Source: Ruminococcaceae bacterium UBA6392
Lineage (GTDB): Bacteria; Bacillota; Clostridia; Oscillospirales; Acutalibacteraceae
Reading direction: 5' to 3'
Assembly (NCBI GenBank): GCA_002438685.1
Contig: DJQG01000026.1
Location: forward strand, 1 to 15,494
Length of the DNA: 15,494 bases
The stretch's first letter is position 1; each line of letters opens with the position of its first letter. The notes under the pieces are model-generated. The model was not told the origin of the DNA, did no database searches, and was given only the letters and a program-made list of their open reading frames with translations. This document shows positions 6,319-13,812 of this stretch, one piece after another. Position numbers and translations under genes: made by a program.

Positions 6319-7920
6319 TCAGCCGTTGAGAGCCGCAAAATTCTCCTTGTTGCTCTTGTAGAGGTTCTTGAAGACTGCGAAGTTCTTGTCATATATAGGC
6401 TTGAGCGAGGGGTTCGGGATGAATGTCTTCTTCGCCGGGACGAGCTTCTTCGCCTCTTCGATGCTGCCTATCATGCCCAGACCGACTGCGGATATAACCG
6501 CCGCGCCGACTGCGCCGACGTTCTGCGGGCTTGCAACGACCTCGACCGTTCTGCCCGTGCAGTCCGCGAGTATCTGGCAGGTGACGTCGGAGAGAGCGCC
6601 GCCGCCGACAAAGCGGAGAACATCGGAGGTCCTGGTCTTTTTGTCCTCGGTCTCAAGGAACCAGCGCAGGTGCATGCAGGTGCCCTCAACAACGGCGCGG
6701 ATGAGTTCGGTCTTGCCGGTCTCAAGGCTGATGTTGAAGAACATTCCGCGGGCGTTCGGATCCTCGAACGGGCAGCGGTTGCCGTGCAGCCACGGGGTGA
6801 AGATAACTCCGCCGCAGCCTGCTGGGGTCTTGTTTATAACATGCGACATGTAGTCGTAAAGGCTCGTGAATATGGACTCCTTCGAGGAGGCGACGTCGGT
6901 CTTCTCGAGGAATATGTCAATTTCATCGAGGGCAAGGTGATCCTTGACCCACTCGAGGCACTTGCCGGCGGTCTCAAGCTCTGCGAAGTAGTTGAGTCTG
7001 CCGTTCTGCGCGCCGATTATCGCGGCGATCATCGCGCTCGTGTCGACTATGTTCTTGTCAACAACGGTGGATACCCAGCCGGAGGTGCCGCAGTAGATGT
7101 GCGTGTCGCCCATGCCGACTGCGCCTGCGCCGACGCCGATGAGCGAAGCGTCTCCGCCGCCGCCGAATACGGGCGTGCCCTCGCACAGTCCGAGATCGTC
7201 CGCAGCCTTTTCGGTAAGACCGCCGACGAGAGCGGTGGAGTCGATTATATCAGCCATATGCTCGGGCTTGACGTTGAACATCTTGAGCATCTCGGGGCTC
7301 CAGCCCTCCTTGCCCTTGCGGACATCGTAGAGCAGAGTGCCGAAAGCCGAGTCGCGCGTCATGACGAACTTGTCGGTCATGCGGCAGATTATGTATTCTT
7401 TGACGTCGAGCCACTTGTAGGTTCTCGCGAAGTTGTCGGGCTCGTTCTCCTCGACCCATTTATATTTGTATACGGGATCCTTGACGCTCGCGGACACGGC
7501 GCCGGTTATCTGCAGAGACTTGAGAAGCTTCGGAATATAAGCTCCCGCGATCTGCGGACCGTAAGCCATGAGTTCCTTTATCTGCTTCTTTGCGCGCTGA
7601 TCCATGTAGCTCATCGCCTTGCGCACAGGCTGACCGTCCTTGTCGACGAGCACAAGACCCTGCATCTGGGAGCAGAAAGAGATACCGGCTATCTCCGAAG
7701 TACTCACGCTCGTTGAATTCATGAGTCTCTTCGTGGTGTTGCATATCGCGCTCCACCACTCGTCGGGATCCTGCTCCGCGCCGCCGTCCGGATAAACGGT
7801 CAGCGAATAGCCTTCCATCTCCGCGGCGATCAGCTTTATTTCATCTTCAACCTCAAACAGACAGGTTTTGACGCCCGTCGTGCCGATGTCGTATGATAAG
7901 ACGTATGTTCTGTCGCTCAT
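6319..7920 (-). CDS. FGGY-family carbohydrate kinase, xylulokinase-like
   Basis: Cytoplasmic kinase that phosphorylates a sugar or polyol with ATP. The FGGY fold is shown by the N-terminal phosphate loop YDIGTTGVK (residues 10-18), the substrate-side stretches SFCSQMQGLVLVD (81-93) and MDQRA (106-110), which are typical of xylulokinases, the putative catalytic base Asp257 in GGGGDA, the CGTSGW motif (277-282) and the C-terminal ATP-site GGGA (about 439-442). The chosen ATG at 7920 gives 533 residues, with GAAGGGAG ten bases upstream; an open frame reaches 12 codons further but lacks a ribosome binding site. The gene is monocistronic, with its own promoter and no isomerase beside it, so D-xylulose is the default guess but erythritol, L-fuculose or another ketose is possible. 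The separate fucose cluster has its own kinase. Confidence 0.85.
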   Translation of the reverse strand: MSDRTYVLSYDIGTTGVKTCLFEVEDEIKLIAAEMEGYSLTVYPDGGAEQDPDEWWSAICNTTKRLMNSTSVSTSEIAGISFCSQMQGLVLVDKDGQPVRKAMSYMDQRAKKQIKELMAYGPQIAGAYIPKLLKSLQITGAVSASVKDPVYKYKWVEENEPDNFARTYKWLDVKEYIICRMTDKFVMTRDSAFGTLLYDVRKGKEGWSPEMLKMFNVKPEHMADIIDSTALVGGLTEKAADDLGLCEGTPVFGGGGDASLIGVGAGAVGMGDTHIYCGTSGWVSTVVDKNIVDTSAMIAAIIGAQNGRLNYFAELETAGKCLEWVKDHLALDEIDIFLEKTDVASSKESIFTSLYDYMSHVINKTPAGCGGVIFTPWLHGNRCPFEDPNARGMFFNISLETGKTELIRAVVEGTCMHLRWFLETEDKKTRTSDVLRFVGGGALSDVTCQILADCTGRTVEVVASPQNVGAVGAAVISAVGLGMIGSIEEAKKLVPAKKTFIPNPSLKPIYDKNFAVFKNLYKSNKENFAALNG

Positions 7921-7976
7921 TACAAATTTTCTCCCTTCGCGGCTTTTCATAAACAAAGCCCCAATCTATCCATTCA

Positions 7977-8005
7977 ATTATATAGCAAAAAATTGATGAT
8001 TACAA
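7977..8005 (-). promoter_or_regulatory. Sigma-A promoter of the FGGY kinase, with operator-like dyads
   Basis: The minus strand has TTGTAA (8005-8000) and a perfect TATAAT (7982-7977) with a 17-base spacer, about 57 bases before the kinase start. An inverted repeat ATTAC-AAT-GTAAT (7999-8011) overlaps the -35 box, and TCAATT/AATTGA arms (7974-7979 and 7991-7996) flank the -10 box. Such dyads would suit a sugar-responsive repressor, but no regulator gene is visible nearby, so this part is inference. Confidence 0.7.
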
Positions 8006-8011
8006 TGTAAT

Positions 8012-8207
8012 AGCAAAAAAAATTTAAAAAACCGCGGAGCGGCACCCGCCGCAGAAAATATTTATCTGCGCCCCAAAGAAAAGAAAAACTTTCCGAAGCC
8101 GGCAAAAAAACTGTCGATAAAAGCACCGAACGCAGATTGAAAACCGCCGCCGCGCAGACTGCACCCGTCGGGCAGCGGAGAAAAATAAAAAATTTTTGAA
8201 ATAACAG
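8012..8207. other. Intergenic space between kinase promoter and tRNA promoter
   Basis: The kinase and tRNA genes are divergent with over 330 bases between them. Apart from the two promoters, this stretch alternates A-runs with GC-rich patches and shows only a weak hairpin, GCAGA/TCTGC around an AT-rich loop (near 8052-8070). I see no open reading frame with a ribosome binding site, no riboswitch core and no small-RNA terminator. Confidence 0.5.
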
Positions 8208-8236
8208 TTGATTTTTGCCCCGTGTTGTGCTAATAT
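8208..8236 (+). promoter_or_regulatory. Extended -10 promoter of tRNA-Arg
   Basis: TTGATT (8208-8213) and TAATAT (8231-8236) have a 17-base spacer, and TGC directly before the -10 box makes it an extended -10 promoter. The tRNA begins 16 bases after the -10 box. An overlapping alternative -10 is TATACT at 8234-8239. Confidence 0.7.
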
Positions 8237-8252
8237 ACTATGGCAATCAGAT

Positions 8253-8329
8253 GCGCTGCTAGCTCAGTCGGATAGAGTGTTTGGCTACGAACCAAAAGGT
8301 CAGGGGTTCGAATCCCTTGCAGCGCGCCA
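8253..8329 (+). tRNA. tRNA-Arg(ACG)
   Basis: A full cloverleaf can be drawn: acceptor arms GCGCTGC/GCAGCGC (8253-8259 and 8319-8325), D arm GCTC/GAGT, anticodon stem TTTGG/CCAAA around the loop CTACGAA, and T arm AGGGG-TTCGAAT-CCCTT. The anticodon ACG is at 8287-8289, giving arginine; after A34-to-inosine editing by TadA it should read CGU, CGC and CGA. The discriminator is G8326 and the CCA end is encoded (8327-8329). It stands alone, with its own promoter and terminator. tRNA genes like this are common landing sites for mobile DNA, and the restriction genes lie directly downstream. Confidence 0.97.
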
Positions 8330-8330
8330 G

Positions 8331-8360
8331 AAAAAGCACTTGCATATGCAAGTGCTTTTT
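8331..8360. terminator. Palindromic terminator of tRNA-Arg
   Basis: One base after the tRNA CCA lies a 30-bp perfect palindrome: AAAAAGCACTTGCA, the central TA, then its complement ending in five T. In RNA it forms a GCACTTGCA/TGCAAGTGC stem followed by a U-run, a classic intrinsic terminator. Because the other arm starts with an A-run it works equally in both directions. It isolates the tRNA from the restriction genes. Confidence 0.9.
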
Positions 8361-8424
8361 CTTTTAAATGTGTTTGATATTGAGCCTATAAAAAGCAAGC
8401 TTATTTTCTTTATGCGAAACTGGA

Positions 8425-8453
8425 TTGACTTTCACTGTTTTCCGTGATAAACT
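8425..8453 (+). promoter_or_regulatory. Promoter of the restriction-modification pair
   Basis: TTGACT (8425-8430) and TAAACT (8448-8453) are separated by 17 bases, about 70 bases before the methyltransferase start. The rest of 8361-8523 is AT-rich and holds no other feature; no controller-protein gene or C-box-like repeat is seen. Confidence 0.65.
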
Positions 8454-8523
8454 TTGCTTAATTCAAGGCTCTTGGGTTTGTATGTGTTATTCCGGTTGAT
8501 TTGATAAAGAATGAGGAATGGTA

Positions 8524-9528
8524 ATGCTTTCAACGATTGAATTGTTTGCTGGTGCGGGAGGTTTGGCTCTTGGCATTGAAAAAGCCGGGTTTACTACACT
8601 GGCTTGCCTTGAATTTGATAAAAATGCCTGTGATACACTTAGAAAAAATAGACCTAATTGGCGAGTAATTGAGGATGATATAGCCAATGTATCTTGCCTT
8701 GACTTAGAAAAATACTTTTCTTTAAAAAAGGGCGAACTTGATTTGCTGTCAGGTGGAGCACCGTGTCAGGCATTTTCGTATGCGGGGAAAAAGTTGGGGC
8801 TGGAGGATGCACGCGGAACGCTTTTTTATCACTATGCGATATTTTTGGAAAAGCTCCAGCCAAAGATGTTTTTGTTTGAGAATGTTCGAGGACTTCTCAC
8901 CCATGACAAAGGGAGAACATATAAAACAATTGTTGATATATTTGAACAAGCAGGTTATACCATTCAAAAGAAAGTGTTAAACGCTTGGAATTATGGCGTT
9001 GCACAAAAGAGAGAACGTTTAATTACAATCGGAATAAGAAATGATTTGCTCGATAGAATACATTTTGAGTTTCCAACACCGCATGATTATAAACCTGTTT
9101 TGAGAGATATTCTTCTTGATTGTCCGAAAAGCGACGGGGCGCTGTATTCTGAATATAAACGAAAAATATATGACCTTGTTCCTCCCGGCGGATATTGGCG
9201 TGACATTCCAGAAAATATTGCTAAAGAATATATGAAAAGCTGCTGGTATATGGGCGGGGGACGTACCGGTATATTAAGGCGTATGAGCCTGGATGAACCG
9301 TCATTGACAGTTTTAACATCTCCAAGCCAAAAACAAACAGACCGTTGTCATCCGATAGAATCCAGACCTTTTACAATCAGAGAAAATGCGAGATGCCAAA
9401 GCTTTCCGGATGATTGGGCATTTTGCGGAAGTATAAACTCACAATACAAGCAGGTGGGAAATGCAGTTCCTGTTAACCTTGCTTATGAAATTGCTTTAGA
9501 GATAAAGGAGGCTTTAAAAAACTTATGA
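8524..9528 (+). CDS. Type II DNA cytosine-C5 methyltransferase
   Basis: Modification enzyme of a type II restriction-modification system; it transfers methyl from S-adenosylmethionine to C5 of cytosine and protects host DNA. Conserved motifs appear in order: motif I ELFAGAGGL (residues 6-14), motif IV with catalytic Cys81 in APCQAFSYAGK, motif VI ENVRGL (119-124), motif VIII QKRER (161-165), motif IX-like RPFTIRENARCQSFPDDW (281-298) and motif X QVGNAVPV (310-317). The target-recognition region lies between VIII and IX (about 185-275). The ATG at 8524 gives 334 residues and sits six bases after AGGA; an ATG two codons earlier abuts the AGGA and is less likely. It overlaps the endonuclease gene by ATGA. 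The base composition is plainly more AT-rich than all flanking minus-strand genes, consistent with transfer. GGNCC specificity is inferred only from its partner. Confidence 0.95.
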   Translation: MLSTIELFAGAGGLALGIEKAGFTTLACLEFDKNACDTLRKNRPNWRVIEDDIANVSCLDLEKYFSLKKGELDLLSGGAPCQAFSYAGKKLGLEDARGTLFYHYAIFLEKLQPKMFLFENVRGLLTHDKGRTYKTIVDIFEQAGYTIQKKVLNAWNYGVAQKRERLITIGIRNDLLDRIHFEFPTPHDYKPVLRDILLDCPKSDGALYSEYKRKIYDLVPPGGYWRDIPENIAKEYMKSCWYMGGGRTGILRRMSLDEPSLTVLTSPSQKQTDRCHPIESRPFTIRENARCQSFPDDWAFCGSINSQYKQVGNAVPVNLAYEIALEIKEALKNL

Positions 9529-10340
9529 GCTGGAATCTATCATTTATCACGGAACAAGAGTTTACGGATCATGTCAGGTCAACGATTCAAAAGTATGGTG
9601 ACAAGCTGGAATCGTTTGATTTAAAAAGATTTAATCGCAACATTGTTGACCCTGTTAAGCTGATTTTTGACAAAACCGTATATCGAGCGACATGGGAAGA
9701 AATTATAAGTAATGAAATTTTTCGTCAGCGCGATAAATCCAATAATAATGATATCGGTTATCTTCATCAGCAGATTTTTCAGTATATAACAAATTGCCAT
9801 GTGCCGCGGAATGGAGAGGAAGGCGGCTGGGATGTTATTTACACTAACCCCGATGGAATCGTTTTGCCGGATAAGTCGATTGTTCATACCGTATATGTTG
9901 AGATGAAAAATAAGCACAACACGATGAACTCATCCGCATCCGGAAAAACCTTTATAAAAATGCAGAATCAGCTTTTGAAAGATGATGATTGTGCTTGCTT
10001 CCTTGTCGAAGCTATTGCCAAAAAATCGCAGAATATTAAATGGGAAACTTCTGTCGATGGTCAAAGAATGGGGCATAGGCTTATTCGCAGGGTGAGTCTT
10101 GACCAATTTTATGCACTTGTAACTGGGCAGGAAGATGCCTTCTATCAAATGTGCATGGTGTTGCCTGAGGTAATTCAAAAAGTTGTAGAATCAAGTGGAA
10201 GTGAATTGGTTCCCCATGATACAGTCATAGAAGAGTTGCGAGCACTTGCCGATAAAAACAATTGCGAAAATAGCGATTTATCAATAGCAATGGCGGTCTA
10301 CATGCTCGGATTTTCTACATATAATGGATTTGCAAAGTAA
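9525..10340 (+). CDS. Type II restriction endonuclease, Eco47II family
   Basis: Cuts unmodified DNA at the site methylated by the upstream enzyme. The sequence matches what I remember of the Eco47II family (Pfam RE_Eco47II), whose founder recognises GGNCC: SFDLKRFNRNIVDPVKLIFDK (residues 30-50), EIFRQRDKSNNNDIGYLHQ (64-82), and a PD-(D/E)xK-type core with Asp103 in GGWDVIY and Glu126/Lys128 in YVEMKNKHNTMNSS. The 271-residue length is close to what I recall for relatives, so it appears intact. The ATG overlaps the methyltransferase stop (ATGA); AAAGGAGG lies 13 bases upstream inside that gene, a rather long spacing, so translation may be coupled. Expression would then trail methylation. It is AT-rich like its partner and ends before the shared terminator at 10426-10460. 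The exact cut site is inference. Confidence 0.92.
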   Translation: MSWNLSFITEQEFTDHVRSTIQKYGDKLESFDLKRFNRNIVDPVKLIFDKTVYRATWEEIISNEIFRQRDKSNNNDIGYLHQQIFQYITNCHVPRNGEEGGWDVIYTNPDGIVLPDKSIVHTVYVEMKNKHNTMNSSASGKTFIKMQNQLLKDDDCACFLVEAIAKKSQNIKWETSVDGQRMGHRLIRRVSLDQFYALVTGQEDAFYQMCMVLPEVIQKVVESSGSELVPHDTVIEELRALADKNNCENSDLSIAMAVYMLGFSTYNGFAK

Positions 10341-10361
10341 CAACAATAAAGTAATAAATAC

Positions 10362-10409
10362 GATTATTTCTGATAATCAAAATGATTGGGCTTAAGCTTA
10401 TGATTATCA
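10362..10409. repeat. Alternating GATTATC inverted repeats after the endonuclease gene
   Basis: Three copies of one short word occur in alternating orientation: GATTAT (10362-10367), TGATAATCA (10371-10379) and TGATTATCA (10401-10409). The middle copy can pair with the first across a 5-base loop or with the third as a perfect 9-bp stem across 21 bases that include CTTAAGCTTA. These are mutually exclusive hairpins in the 3' end of the restriction transcript. No T-run follows, so the main terminator is the next one. Confidence 0.5.
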
Positions 10410-10425
10410 ATTTTAGTCGGCACAT

Positions 10426-10460
10426 AAAAAATTCCGCCCGGCTTCCCGGACGGAACTTTT
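10426..10460. terminator. Bidirectional terminator between fucI and the restriction genes
   Basis: A 10-bp stem with one G-U pair (TTCCGCCCGG at 10432-10441, CCGGACGGAA at 10446-10455) closes a 4-base loop. A run of six A precedes it and CTTTTTATTTTT follows it, so transcripts from either side meet a stem followed by U-rich RNA. On the minus strand it ends the fucose operon 16 bases after the fucI stop; on the plus strand it ends the endonuclease transcript. Confidence 0.92.
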
Positions 10461-10470
10461 TATTTTTATC

Positions 10471-12279
10471 TTATTTATACAGCGGACCGTAGGCGGCGCA
10501 GGCTCTGTAGTCTGCACTCTCGAGATCCTTTGTGCCGAACGCAGACCATGCGTGCGGACGGTAGATGTCCTCGTCGGCGACGTTGTGCATCGCAACGGGG
10601 ATTCTGAGCATGCTCGCGAGCGTGATGAGATCCTTGCCGATGTGGCCGTAGCTGATAGCGCCGTGGTTTGCGCCCCAGTTCGCCATGACGGAGTAGACAT
10701 CCTTGAACGCGCCCTTGCCGGTGAGTCTCGGCGCAAACCATGTGGTCGGCCAGGTCGGGTCGGTGCGCATGTCGAGCTTGTTGTGAATCTCATCGGGCAG
10801 GGTGGCGGTGTAGCCCTCGGCTATCTGAAGCACCGGTCCGAGACCCTTGATGATGTTGACTCTTATCATTGTCATGGGCATGACAGCCTGAGTCTTGAAG
10901 TGCGAGGAGTATCCGCCGCCTCTGAAATATCCGAGGTCTGCGGGGCACCAGTCGGTGGCCTTGAGCATAGCATCGATATCCTCGTCGGTGACGTTCCACC
11001 ACTCCTTCATGACCGCGTTGCCGTCCTTGTCCTTGCAGACGCCCGTGGCGTCAAGCGCGGCGGCGCCGGAGTTGATGAGGTGGATAAAGCCGTCCTTTGC
11101 AACGCCCTCGGGGCGCATGCCGCAGACTCTTTCAACAGCGTCGGGGCTCCAGTATGTACGGACATCGGCGAACAGGCTCGCTCTGCCGGTGACAAGTTTT
11201 CCGAGGAGCATCGACAGACCGTTGAGACCGTCGTTCTCGGTAGCGAAGGTGAGCGGCTCTTTCTTGCCGTTCCAATCGAAGGTGGTGTTGAGCATAGCCT
11301 CGGTGAAGTCGCCGTTGGGCATGAAATCAGTCCACTGGCGCTGACCCTGGAAGCCGCCGAGAATGGCGTTGCGGCCGAGAGCCTCTTCGTGCCAGCCGTC
11401 CTTGGGTCCCGAGTGCTCAGCCTCTGCGCCGACGGGGCGGACATCGTTGAGCTTATCGTTGCCGAGCATGATGTCGCGGCAGATAAGAGTCATTTTGACG
11501 ACGAACTCCCACTCCTTCTCCTTCTGCTCGGGGGTGTGTCTGATGTTTTCGGGGTTCTTGTCGAAGCCCTCGGGGCAGTTCGCCTTGACCCACTTGAGCG
11601 CGCGCTCATATTCCTCGTGGTCATAGATGCCGAGCTCGACGCGGCGGGTAACTTCGACCATGTCGACCCACTCGGCGCGGATGCCGAGATACTCCTGCCA
11701 GAAATCGGCGTCGCAGAACGAGCCTGCGATACCCATTGCGACAGCGCCTATGCCGACATAGGATTTGCCTCTGAGCTGGCCGACAGCCGCGGCGCAGCGT
11801 GCGAAGCGGAGAATCTTCTCGGCAACATCATCGGGGATGGAGTTGTCGGTGACATCCTGAACATCCTTGCCGTAAATCGAGAATGCGGGCAGACCTCTCT
11901 GCGCATGAGCCGCCATGACCGCCGCGAGATAGACCGCGCCGGGGCGCTCGGTGCCGTTGAAGCCCCAGACTGCCTTGACGGTAAGGGGATCGAGATCCAT
12001 CGTCTCGCTGCCGTAGCACCAGCAGGGGGTGACGGAGAGGGTCGCGCAGACGTTCTGAGTAGAGAAGAAGTCGGCGCACTTTGCCGCCTCTGCCGCTCCG
12101 CCTATCGTGCAGGGGGAGATGATGCACTCAAAGGGAGTGCCGTCCGAATAGAACACATTTTCTTCGATGAGCTTCTTGGCGGCGAGCGCCATGTTCATCG
12201 TCTTTTCCTCAAGACTCTCTCTGACTCCGCCCCAGCGGCCGTCAATGATGGGTCTGATTCCAAGCTTTGCTTTTGCCAT
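10471..12279 (-). CDS. fucI: L-fucose isomerase
   Basis: Cytoplasmic Mn-dependent ketol isomerase that converts L-fucose to L-fuculose, and often D-arabinose to D-ribulose. It is full length at 602 residues and matches FucI throughout: KLGIRPIIDGRWGGVRESLE (5-24) at the start, ETMDLDP (92-98), and WGFNGTERPGAVYLAA (105-120). Metal and catalytic ligands expected from the E. coli enzyme are present: Glu348 in ATENDGLNG, Asp372 in FADVRTYWSPD, and His539 in GANHGAISYGHIG. ATG start with AAAGGA ten bases upstream, 47 bases after the kinase stop. It is the last gene of the fucose cluster, followed by a strong terminator. The mutarotase and kinase upstream supply its substrate anomer and remove its product. 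D-arabinose isomerase activity cannot be separated by sequence. Confidence 0.96.
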   Translation of the reverse strand: MAKAKLGIRPIIDGRWGGVRESLEEKTMNMALAAKKLIEENVFYSDGTPFECIISPCTIGGAAEAAKCADFFSTQNVCATLSVTPCWCYGSETMDLDPLTVKAVWGFNGTERPGAVYLAAVMAAHAQRGLPAFSIYGKDVQDVTDNSIPDDVAEKILRFARCAAAVGQLRGKSYVGIGAVAMGIAGSFCDADFWQEYLGIRAEWVDMVEVTRRVELGIYDHEEYERALKWVKANCPEGFDKNPENIRHTPEQKEKEWEFVVKMTLICRDIMLGNDKLNDVRPVGAEAEHSGPKDGWHEEALGRNAILGGFQGQRQWTDFMPNGDFTEAMLNTTFDWNGKKEPLTFATENDGLNGLSMLLGKLVTGRASLFADVRTYWSPDAVERVCGMRPEGVAKDGFIHLINSGAAALDATGVCKDKDGNAVMKEWWNVTDEDIDAMLKATDWCPADLGYFRGGGYSSHFKTQAVMPMTMIRVNIIKGLGPVLQIAEGYTATLPDEIHNKLDMRTDPTWPTTWFAPRLTGKGAFKDVYSVMANWGANHGAISYGHIGKDLITLASMLRIPVAMHNVADEDIYRPHAWSAFGTKDLESADYRACAAYGPLYK

Positions 12280-12326
12280 TTTTCAGTCATCCTTTCGATG
12301 TTGTGCTGCCACAGCGGGCGCAACAC

Positions 12327-13793
12327 TTATTTGAGTATTTTCAAAAAGCTCTCATATGCGCCCGCCCATTTGTCGGTGTCGCACGGAGCATATTCGCGTA
12401 ATGCTTCGCTGCGCGAGATTATCTCCCTCGCCTTTTTGATATCCGGAATGTCGCCGGAGCTTAAAAGCTGAACGGCGATGTTGCCGAGCACGGTCGCCTC
12501 TATCGGACCCGCCTTCACGGGGACATTGCAGGCGTTAGCGGTCATTTGGCAGAGCAGGGTGTCTTTCGTGCCGCCGCCGATGACATGAATGTCCGGATAG
12601 TCTCTGCCGGTGCATTCTTTTATCATCGAGAACGTGCTGCGGTATTTCATCGCAAGGCTCTCGTAGATGCAGCGCATTATCTCGCCGACTGTCTGCGGGA
12701 CATACTGACCCGTTTTGCGGCAGAATTCGCGCACTCGTCCGGGTATATCTCCGGGCGGCGTAAACTCGGGGGAGTCGGGGTCGATGAAGCACTTGAACGG
12801 CTCCGCCGAGAGCGCCATGCGCTCGAGATCGGCGTAGCTGTATTCTTCGCCCTCGCGCTTCCACTGCCTGCGGCTCTCCTGAATGAGCCACAGCCCGATT
12901 ATATTCTTGAGCAGCCCGGTCATGCCGCCGTAGCCGCCCTCGTTGGTGATGTTTATCGAGAGCGATGTGCTGTTGACAATAGGCTCGGGTATTTCCGTGC
13001 CGAAGAGCGACCATGTGCCGCTGCTCAAAAACGCGAAGCTGTCAAGCTGAGAGGGGACGGCGGTTATCGCCGACTGCGTATCGTGTCCGCACACGCTGAC
13101 AACTTTAACGGGGTCGAGTCCCAGCTCTTCGCATATCTCCGCGCTGAGCATTCCGTTTTCGGTACCCGTCGGCACAATGGGCGTGAGGATCCTCGACGGG
13201 ATGCCGAGGCGGTCGAGAATGTCATATGCCCAGTCCTTTGTCTTTATGTCAACCATCTGCGAGGTGGTCGCTATTGAATACTCGGTCTGCTTTCTGCCCG
13301 TGAGCATATATGCGAACAAATCGGGCATAAACAGCAGCTTATCCGCCCTGTCGAGAATGTGCGGGCGGTATTTCTTGAGCGCACAGAGCTGGAAGAGCGT
13401 GTTGAGCTCCATGAACTGAATGCCCGTGCGGGAATAAAGCTCCTCGCGGGGAACTGTTTTAAACACTTCTTCGATCATTCCCGCCGTGCGTGCGTCGCGG
13501 TAGTGGATGGGATTTTCGAGCAGGCAGCCGAACTCGTCGAGCAGCCCGAAGTCAACGCCCCAGGTGTCGATGCCGATGCTGTCGAACCCGCCGGCAAGTT
13601 TCGCCTTTGTCAGCCCCTGCTTTATCTCGAAAAACAGGCGCAGAACATCCCAATAGAGCGTGCCGTTCACGCTCACGGGGTCATTCGAGAAGCGGTGGAC
13701 TTCTTCAAGGCAGATGTTCTCTCCGTCAAAATGTCCGATTATCGCGCGTCCGCTCGACGCGCCGAAGTCGAACGCTAAAACTCTTTTTTCCAT
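12327..13793 (-). CDS. Rhamnulokinase-family kinase, probable L-fuculokinase
   Basis: FGGY-superfamily ATP-dependent kinase. By sequence it belongs to the rhamnulokinase (RhaB) branch: N-terminal phosphate loop FDFGASSGRAI (8-18), GIDTWGVDFGLLD (74-86), probable catalytic Asp238 in CGHDTQSA, LSSGTWSL (256-263), and the RhaB-type C-terminal block GGGTKDTLLCQMTANA (406-421) with EATVLGN (432-438). The length of 488 is normal. Placed between fucU and fucI, it most likely phosphorylates L-fuculose at O1, replacing the E. coli-type FucK, whose loop is different (ATNVR rather than ASSGR, from memory). ATG start with GGAGGA ten bases upstream; it starts 19 bases after the fucU stop. L-rhamnulose kinase activity is the alternative, but no rhamnose isomerase or aldolase is present here. 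Confidence 0.9.
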   Translation of the reverse strand: MEKRVLAFDFGASSGRAIIGHFDGENICLEEVHRFSNDPVSVNGTLYWDVLRLFFEIKQGLTKAKLAGGFDSIGIDTWGVDFGLLDEFGCLLENPIHYRDARTAGMIEEVFKTVPREELYSRTGIQFMELNTLFQLCALKKYRPHILDRADKLLFMPDLFAYMLTGRKQTEYSIATTSQMVDIKTKDWAYDILDRLGIPSRILTPIVPTGTENGMLSAEICEELGLDPVKVVSVCGHDTQSAITAVPSQLDSFAFLSSGTWSLFGTEIPEPIVNSTSLSINITNEGGYGGMTGLLKNIIGLWLIQESRRQWKREGEEYSYADLERMALSAEPFKCFIDPDSPEFTPPGDIPGRVREFCRKTGQYVPQTVGEIMRCIYESLAMKYRSTFSMIKECTGRDYPDIHVIGGGTKDTLLCQMTANACNVPVKAGPIEATVLGNIAVQLLSSGDIPDIKKAREIISRSEALREYAPCDTDKWAGAYESFLKILK

Positions 13794-13812
13794 TTATACA
13801 GAGTCCTCCGTT

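Noticed and set aside
6289..7716. Long plus-strand open frame (475 codons) opposite the FGGY kinase
   Set aside because: It is antisense to a gene with clear FGGY motifs, has no ribosome binding site, and its composition (Arg, Ala, Asp, Val rich) is typical of a mirrored GC-rich gene.
8331..8360. Perfect 30-bp palindrome as a phage or integrase attachment site
   Set aside because: It abuts the tRNA CCA and ends in a T-run, so an intrinsic terminator explains it fully; no second copy is found in the window.
8361..8523. Controller (C) protein gene upstream of the methyltransferase
   Set aside because: No open frame of suitable length or helix-turn-helix sequence is present, and no paired C-box repeats are visible at the promoter.
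10341..10470. Repeat of the tRNA-Arg 3' end as a right attachment site
   Set aside because: I looked for the TTCGAATCCCTTGCAGCGC word here and did not find it or a close variant.
12280..12326. Terminator between the fucose kinase and fucI
   Set aside because: A GCTG-TGG-CAGC stem with loose TGTTG/CAACA outer arms can be drawn, but no T-run follows, so it does not break the operon.
10552..12471. Plus-strand open frame of 639 codons opposite fucI
   Set aside because: It is a shadow of the full-length, motif-complete fucI gene; no recognisable domain, and it would run into the kinase gene end.
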